Assembly (NCBI GenBank): GCA_949316235.1
Contig: OX438741.1
Coordinates: 41,182,067-41,246,066 of the forward strand
DNA: 64,000 nucleotides
Source: Oegoconia quadripuncta
Taxonomy: Eukaryota > Arthropoda > Insecta > Lepidoptera > Autostichidae
Direction: 5' to 3'
The translations under genes were made by a program, and so were the position numbers. Below are positions 1-38,800 of this stretch, in pieces. The stretch's first letter is position 1, and every line of letters begins with the position of its first letter. The notes beneath the pieces are model-generated. The model ran no database searches, was not told the DNA's origin, and saw nothing but the letters and a program-made list of their open reading frames with translations.

Positions 1-132
1 ACTGACCCGGAAACCCCAACACATTTGGGGGGCTGGCCATCTTATCTCTGACAACCGGAACACAACAATGCTATTAACATTGCTGCTTGGCGGCAGATTT
101 AGATAAGATGGTGGTAACTAGCCAGGCGGATA
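1..132 (-). repeat. tRNA-derived SINE (family A), truncated by window edge
   Basis: Matches the body of the family A SINE seen whole at 7265-7594 (words GGAAACCCCAACACATTTGG, TCTGACAACCGGAACAC, GGTGGTA..TAGCCAGGCGGA), in reverse orientation. The tRNA-like head is missing. Confidence 0.85.
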
Positions 133-154
133 TGGCACGGTCAAGTCATTCTTC

Positions 155-345
155 AGTAAAGTGGCAGAATGCTTTACAAAAGATTTCGGCGGCTTCTTGT
201 GGGAACCCGAAAGCTCCGTTACGCACATTAATTTACACTTCCTTTCACCTGTACACCAACACTAAGCTTCAAAAGTTAGAATGCACAAATTATAAGAATT
301 ATAAGGAAAAATGCAACTTCACTCGCCGAGATCCCGCCAAAAAAA
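155..345. repeat. Dispersed repeat, inverted partner at 59190-59405
   Basis: Shares long near-identical stretches in reverse complement with 59190-59405 (GGGAACCCGAAAGCTCCG, CTTCACTCGCCGAGATCC). The distant copy has about 25 extra bases in the middle. Unclassified; lies in AHCYL-like intron 4. Confidence 0.7.
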
Positions 346-400
346 CCCGAATCCTACTTTATGGTGTGTCATGTAACTCCCACCCGCCCTAAACACCTTA

Positions 401-30529
<30,129 letters not shown>

Positions 30530-32716
30530 TTTACTTTATTATTTTATAACAATTTTAATTTTAGAAACTTTTATTAATTTAGGCAAGTTTATTTTACGTT
30601 TATAACAGCTAATCTTTGGTTTTAGTTGCTTTTTGTAATTGAGATTCGTTTGACTAGTTTCGTTATGTTTACGGGACTAAAGATTGAAGTGTTTTATGTA
30701 ATAAAATAAAAATATCAATAATAAAAACAGTACAAACAACCGCAGTGGCGATGTAACAGATGATGCGCTCACAAAAACACTATGTAATATTAAAGGTTTT
30801 GTATGTTACAGATTTATAATAGTTTGATTAACGATCGGTGCATAGTTGTAGTGAAGAAAACTAGAAATTACATTTGAAAAATGTAAATTTCAGACATCCG
30901 CCCAACAAATAGAAAGAGCACCCCTCCACTCTCTACTTCACCCCCGAAACTGAAGGAACTCATGAAATGTCATTTTTCGATCGGCTAGGGATTGCCAACG
31001 ACAAAATCGATAAATTGACTATGGCCAAATTGTAAAGGGGGGGCCATAGTTTACGACAACTGGATAGAATATACATATTTTAGGGCCTATGCATACGCAT
31101 CTGCAGGGATCTATTTTGTAAATGTTTGTTATTGTTTTGATACCACTTTATTACCTTTTTGTTTAAAATATATACCCATATAATTGTGGAATCAATGCTG
31201 GTATATGACCTAGAGACCTGACTAAACAATAATTTTTCTAACCAGCTTAGCTTCGTGCGTGAGTGAGAGTATTTAATTTTCCTGAGAAAAACCGGTTTTC
31301 AAGAAGTCATATTGTCTATGGTTTGCTTACCGTTGCTTTTGGAATCACTGCTTCACCAATATGGAAGTGAAACGTATGACAACCGCTACACGGTATAGGA
31401 AATAAATAACTTCAGAATTTATTTTATCACCCATTTTTGGTGAGTAAATTTCTACAACTATGCATTTAACTGTTTACAATGTTTATTTCACTGCAGACTA
31501 TTACTTAACATTGTTAAAGTTGACAAAATTTCCGCATTGGAAAAACCTATTTTAAAATTCGTCATCTATGATATGTATACCGGTGGACAAAGATGTTTTA
31601 CAAATGTATAGCGCCTGTAAATATTATGGAAATTGAATTCAAAGACATCATAAAATAAACATAGCGTATAATCTCCCATGCTTCCATTTAGTCTGCGTCA
31701 ATCGTATAATTTTTTTATAAGGTGTGCGAGCTTTTCGCTTGTCAATAATTTGCTAAAGTACGATATGCAGTTTGTTATTGTTTTCCTCTGATGATAATAA
31801 CTCATTGATACAATATATTGTTTCTATGATATTGCCTTCATGTCAGTATATCATGCCTGTTTTATGTTTAAAATAACATTATTACATGTGGGAAAGCATT
31901 TATGTTAGTTGCTGGCAGTCTTTGGACCAGTTATTCGTCACATTTCTAGACACAACTCCCCATAAATTTCTCCTTACCTTCATGATAAACCATTCTCTGT
32001 TTACGGTTTACATACCACAAAAGGTAAAAACGGCACCCATATAGAATCACTTTGTTGGCAGACTGTCTTTCTATAAAGACTCGTATTCTTAGAAAGGGCA
32101 GTGGTATCAGGCGGAAATTAACAATACTAAGGACTGTAAATAAATTTTTAACTCAATACTTTAAACAGATAATAAATAAATCATTTATTTTCCAGACAAT
32201 AAGGTCCATCTTTGTTAGTACAGTCACCTATAACTATGTTAGTAAACAGTGGTAGCCATTGAACATTTAAAGTAACAATTATAATTTCAAATGTCAATTG
32301 AAAAATTAAAACATTAAAAAAAAATCTAAATTATATTAATTTGAAATTATTGTTGTACGGTCAAACCATACATGTTATTATTGTGTTAGCGTCAGCATTT
32401 TACCCCATCGTCCGAGGAGCCGCGCAATTGCGCTTCAGTTCACGTTCGATTATCAGACCAATCGCGTGTGCTCCTTATCACAGCAAAATCACCGCTTTTC
32501 ATATGTTTTTATAGTGCATCCATTAAACAATATAATGTCAATTATTATCCACAGTATCATTTAGCAAACAAACTGTACGATCCCCGTACAATTGTGAAAA
32601 TTTAATTATAATGGGCTTTCAAATACCTATACGAATTAATGCAATGGCTGACAGAACAAAAGCTATAGGATACTTTCTGTTAAACTAGAATCTTGGAAGT
32701 TGCATATTTTTTACAG
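30530..32716. promoter_or_regulatory. Shared upstream region of two head-to-head genes
   Basis: The AHCYL-like gene starts leftward at 30529 and the MIF4G-like coding sequence starts rightward at 32727. The first visible exon of the latter is preceded by a TTTTTTACAG acceptor ending at 32716, so a 5' UTR exon should lie in this interval. Around 32400-32480 there is a locally GC-richer patch with CCAAT-like motifs and a TCAGTT sequence resembling the arthropod initiator near 32435. That is the best promoter candidate for the rightward gene, but it is only inferred. Confidence 0.45.
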
Positions 32717-32726
32717 ATACCATACC

Positions 32727-32859
32727 ATGTCTACATTGGGCCGCGGTCGTGGGTACACGGGGCGGCACCACCAGAGAGAGTCCCGGCCTGGGGACTCTGA
32801 CCTCACCGAGGAGCTGGAGGCAGCTAGGACTCTGGCAGAACTGAGTCCGAGGGCTACTG
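32727..32859 (+). CDS. MIF4G-like gene exon 1 (coding start)
   Basis: Acceptor TTTTTTACAG ends at 32716; ATG at 32727 in good context (accATGt). Codes MSTLGRGRGYTGRHH to ELSPRAT, 44 codons plus one base, ending at donor GTTAGT. Gly/Arg-rich then acidic. Confidence 0.85.
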
Positions 32860-35800
32860 GTTAGTGCTATGGAATTTTATTTAAATAAACATAATTTAGT
32901 ATATTTTAATAAATCAATCAGTGAATTCGTTAAAGAATAGATTGGATAGATTTTTAAAATACTAGTGATGACTTAAATAGTGACTGAACAACGATGAACA
33001 ATGTGAACTCTTCCAACACTGACATAGACGTACCGGCAGTAATGCTGTTCGTCTATAATAATATAATAATAATAAATGTGTCATGTGTAGCATCAAAATT
33101 TATAGACTACCGGTGTCTTCTTGATGATAATATAAATTCATTCCAATTCATTTATTCACAACTTACATAAACAGTTCATTCAAGCCTTAAATATTAGATT
33201 ACATACACACAAACAATATAACAAACAATATTAGATTACAATATAAATACTCTTCAGTGTGCAAAATAATTTACAATAATTCCTATGATGTTACACATTA
33301 AGTCATTTAGGTGGTTCTTGTGACATTATACCTGTCCTTCCACAGATCCAACAAAAGTTGACTTAAACAAAGACAAATTGAAGTCAAAAGATTTGGAAAT
33401 GGAGTTAGAGAAAGTGAGAGATGAGAAGCCGTTGCAAGAGAAGATAGATTTGAAGTTCCACGTCAGCGGTGAAGATGAAGTAGCTCTAAAGGAACTTCTG
33501 AATATCGAAGAACAGTATGCACCACTACTGGTACTGGTAAGTAATATCCACAGTTGCCAGACGTCTCGTTTTCCCAGTTCATCAACATACTTTTTCTTAG
33601 TTATACAAATAGGAAATATTTTATTCCATTACCAAAAGACAAACTTCAAACGATGCTGGCGTGTGTACTATCTATCTGGATTAAACTGGTTTATTAATGT
33701 TTTAGATAGCGCTCTCATTTCGGACGCGCTCCGAACGAAACTTCAAACATTAATTTCAATGTAAGATACATGATATCAATTGTTGAATGTCAATTTAAAT
33801 CTACTGGAAATAAAAGGGCTTTGGTATTGAGGATGGGACGTCTGCAGGCTACAGTCGGTCCACTTGCGGGACTATTCGGGAATTGGACCCTTTGTGAAGC
33901 ATTGGTTACTATGAGCTAGGTTCAGTCCGTCCACTAAATCTTCCGGTCTTCTTGCAGAACTTTGTGATGTCTTCATATTTCAGGTGCTGTAATTCTTCTT
34001 CTACAATTTTGTCCTTACCAATAGTTTTCCATCCAATTTTTGTTTGGCTGAGAATTCTAATTTCAAATTAATTTTATTTTAAAAACATGGAATTCTTTTT
34101 CCAAAAGTAGTCATTTGTTTATTGATTAGTGTTACATTTTCATCGCATTTCAATCTTTTTTGTCATCATGGATACGTTAAAAGGTCGAGTAATTATGGAA
34201 TATGAGTACCGTCGTGGCAGCAACGCGGCACAAGCAGCACGCAACATCAACGACGTTTACGGAGCTAACACTACAAACCAACCATTTGCGTCAAATTGGC
34301 AAGGTAAAAAAGCTTGACAAATGGGTGCCATACGAACTCAATGATCGCCAGCGCGAAGTACGCGTCGAGACGTGCCTTGCACTGCTCAACAGACACACAA
34401 ATGAAGGAATTTTGAACCGCATTGTTACCTGCGATGAAAAATGCATTCTGTTTGATAACCGCAAGCGCTCAGCAAGTTGGTTGGATCCTGGTTAAGCACC
34501 TAAACAATGCCCTAAACGAAAACTTACCCCTAGAAAAATGATGGTCACTGTTTGGTGGTCTAGCGCCGGTGTGATTCATCACAGCTTCTTACCAAACGGG
34601 ATGATCATTACTGCAGATGTGTACTGTGAAGAACTGAACACAATGATGGATTAGCTGGCACATCTCCAACCAGCATTGGTCAATCTCCGCTGCTCCTGCA
34701 CGACAACGCGCGACCTCATACTGCACAGCAGACGGTCTCCAAGTTGCAAGAACTGGGGTTGGAAGCTCTCCGTCATCCGCCCTACTCACCAGACCTTACG
34801 CCTACAGACTACTACTTTTTCCAGAATTTGGATAACTTCTTGGCAGGAAAAAAGTTCAATACCCGAGAGGCAGTACAAAATGCCTTTGAAGAATTTGTTG
34901 CCTCCCGTCCAGCTGGTTTCTTTAAGAAGGGCATCAATAAACTGCCACTGCGTTGGCAAAGATGCATTGATTGCATGGGTGATTACTTCGATTAATACAC
35001 ATAAAAAATACATGAAAAAAATTCGTTTAAATTTTTTCATACAAAACGGCAATTTCATAGGTAAAGACCTAATATTAGCATCGCAATATGTTTACGAAAA
35101 CTATGTAGAAAAAATTTAGAATTGTTTAAGAAAAATAGTGATATGCATAATGTTAATACCAGATATAAAAATAAACTTGCTGTTCATGTCAGCCGTTTAC
35201 GCAAAGTTACTAAGCCATTTAAGGGGCAATGTATACGCTTTTATAATAAGATTCCAGTGGACATTCAAAATTTGCCTATAAATAAATTCAAAACCATCAT
35301 AAAACAGACATTATTAGAGCAACCCTTAAGTTTCTTGCTTCGTTCTTCTCTGGGGAATCAGCTTTGTGAATGAGCAACAATGTCATAAACTTTAATAATA
35401 ACATAAAAAATGTGACGTTTTCAAGTGATAATTTTTATCCTACGAAATATTTCTTTTGATTTGCAGAATGTGCAGAATAATAAAAGGGCTTATTGCATTT
35501 ATCTGTCAGTCAGTATGTCCAAGCTACTACCGCTTCGGAAAGAATCATCTGTGGTAAAAGAAGCGGCGGTAGGAACCCAAAGTTGTACTTGCTGTGTTGC
35601 CCTTTTTTTTTTAAATAAATAGTATACAATTAATACAACTTTATAATTTTTGGGAGCTGGTCGAAGTACACCAAACGTGCTAGTCATTCAGATAGTCACT
35701 AATTTTGTAATTACCATTTTTTGTTAATGGTGTTTTGACATGATCTTTAAACCTTTTCTAATATATTGTATAAACCATTATTTACCGGTATTTTGATATG

Positions 35801-38800
35801 ATCTAATCTTCGCCATCCTTTGGGAAAATCATCTTCCCATTTCTAACAAGTTTATTATTAGGAGCCCATACTGTCCCACTGCTGGGCAAAGGCCTCCCTC
35901 CTCTCTCTCCACGGCTCTCTATTGCAGGCCTCCTCCGACCAGTTGGTTAGGAACTTATCCAACTCATCCCTCCAACTCCTTTTCGGTCTGCCGCGACGCC
36001 TTCTTTCTAATTGTGGGCTCCAGGTGGTGGCGATTTTGGCCCACATATCGTCTGGCATGCGACAAACATGGCCTGCCCAGTCCCACTTCAGCTTGGCGGC
36101 CGTTGTGGCTATCTATTTTCGTATATTCTAACAAGTATTCGACATTAAATTTAATATTTGTCCATTCACAGTTAGAACAGTTCTCTCCGGGGGAGGACGG
36201 TATACAGTTCAATAGGAAGCTGCGAAACTTCGAAACCACTGTCAGCAACTTGTGTCCAGATGAGGCGAGACTGCAGTAAGTGATCTCCATTTTCAACTGT
36301 AATTCGTTTTTCACCTGTAATTGTGCCCTAAAATAGTAGGTTAAAGTTGAACTCGGGTACACGTGTCCGTAGTTATCATACAAACATACCTAGCGGGATT
36401 CGAACCCGCGACCTTTCAGTATAGCAGTCAGGAATTCTAACCATCACCCCAAACAGGTCGTCTAAATCTATGTTGTGTATATTCCAGGCAAGCATTCGCA
36501 ACATTCCGTGCAGCCGCCCTCCTCAGTCCCGTGACAGCACGAAAGCTGGCGGCCGTCGGCGCTTCCTTCACTCGCCAACAGCGCCAGCAGCTGCTCAGGG
36601 GGGCCTTATTGAACGTCGTCATGCAGGGGACTTTCTCCAGTGAGTTAACATTGATAGGGCGTAGATATCAGCTCAGGGGGGCCTTATTGGACGTCATTCA
36701 CATTAACAGCCTATACACACGGACGTAGACAACAAGTACAGTATCAGTACGAAAGCTGACGCCCGCTGGGGCCTCCTTCACTCGCCAACAGCGCCAGCTG
36801 CTGCTCAGGGGGGCCTTATTGAACGTCGTCATGCAGGGGACTTTCTCCAGTGAGTTAACATTGACAGGGCGTAGACACCAGTACGGTGTTAACTTGCAGC
36901 CGATGGCGCTGCTCAGGGGGGCCTTATTGGCCGCCATTCACATTAACAGCCTATACACACGGGCGTAGACAACAAGTACAGTATCAGGACGAAAGCTGAC
37001 GTCCGCTGGTGCTTCTTCACTCGCCAACAGCTGCTCAAGGGGGCCTTATTGAACCTCGTCATGCAGGGGACTTTCTCCAGTGAGTTAACATTGACAGCGC
37101 GTAGACATCAGTACGGTGTTAGCTTGCAACCGATGGCGCTGCTCAGGGGGGCCTAATTGGACGTCATTCTCCAATGAGTTCACATTATCAGCCTGTACAC
37201 ACGGGCGTAATAACGAAAAAAAAGTAAACCGAGTACTTAAACGTGTACCTCCGCTAGGGATCGAACCCGCGACCTCCGAATCGTAAACCCAATATTGTTT
37301 ACATTGGACCATGGAGGCGATTATATCTCGGAAAGAGAATAGTGATTAAAAAAAACTCATAAACTTGCTTCTCTTCTGTTCTAGAATTGGACTTATTGGA
37401 GCGCGCAAACCCCACCTTCCTAATAAATGCTGCCAATCTCATGGGAGATTATTTTGCAGGTAATATGTTTTTTATTTATTTTGGTAAACAAACAATGACA
37501 CTTTAATTCGAATTTCCGCTCCTGGGTCGCGCTCGATTATGACAGACCGTCGTATTTTCGATTTGCGAAGTTAAGCAATGTCAGACCTTGGATGGGTGAC
37601 CGCAAGTAGAATTTTAATACGAGTGTTTCCGTGACAAGGGAGTGCACGTTAAATAGTCGGTCCCGGTTGTTTTGAATTGAAGGCAGTCGTTAAAGCCAAA
37701 TATTTATGTAGTATATCAACCATCTGGTATCCACAACACAAGCCTATAGTTGCTTACTGTGGAACTTGATGGCGCTGTGTGTATGTCTAAGGATATTTTA
37801 TTTATATTTATTTATTTGAGTATTCAAGACAACAGACGCGAGCTACTCCACTCATGCGCACTGCATATGGTCGCCGTAAACTAGCGACGCCTTCGATTTA
37901 TCAATAGCCACTCATCCCCACTGCTGGGGCACAGCCTCCTCTCACTGGGAGAGGGTGTAACGGTGTCGTTCTTTTGAGCTGATACTCATGGGTGGGTTTG
38001 GGTTATTGGAGTTCAAATTCGAAATTCTAAACTAAATGACTGACTGATGAACGGATGGATCGTTTTTTTTTTTTGGCACATTGATTTCAACTCAGTCTCA
38101 CTGTTATTTTTAATATATATTTTTTACATCTCAATAGTTAATTTTTTAGTTTTAAGACCCTTACGATCCTCTGTTTCACGCAATAAATAACTTGGTGTGG
38201 TGATTAAAGTGTACTTGATTGATTGTAATTTTTTTCCCTTTGCCATTTGTAGGTGAAATTGTGCATTTTTATTTTTTATTTTCTATGCATTATCTGCGGT
38301 TAGTCAGACATTAAGCTGATTTTTGGTTAGTACTCATCAGGTCTTTCCTTTTAATTACTTGTGGTTATATTTTCAGAGGCGCGCCTATGCAACGGTAATA
38401 AGGTCCACATACTAGCGAGTCCGCTGCTTCAATATATGCGCGCGTTATTGACAAGCGACGATATTAGGGCGCATCGCAGTCTCGCCACACAGGTAAGCAC
38501 ACAATAAGGTACACATCCACTGCCCAATATAGACATGTATTGCAATGTATTGCAACCTCGTCACAGGTAAGCACACAATAAGGTACACATGCTCAATAAG
38601 GTACACATTCACAATAAGGTACACATTCACAATAAGGTACACATTCACAATAAGGTACACATTCACAATAAGGTACACATCACAATATGGTACACATCCA
38701 CTGCTCAATATAGACACATTAGGCGTACATTGCTGACAAGTGACGATATTAGGGCGTATTGCAATCTCGCCACACAGGTATGCACAGAATAAGGTACACA

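Noticed and set aside
36749..36839. Alternative exon made from the second exon 4 copy
   Set aside because: The only nearby acceptor (TATCAG) lacks a pyrimidine tract and would join in the wrong frame; kept as a finding, not as an exon.
37540..37605. Functional 5S rRNA gene
   Set aside because: Only the internal control region is similar, with about ten bases missing in its centre and no 5S 5' half.
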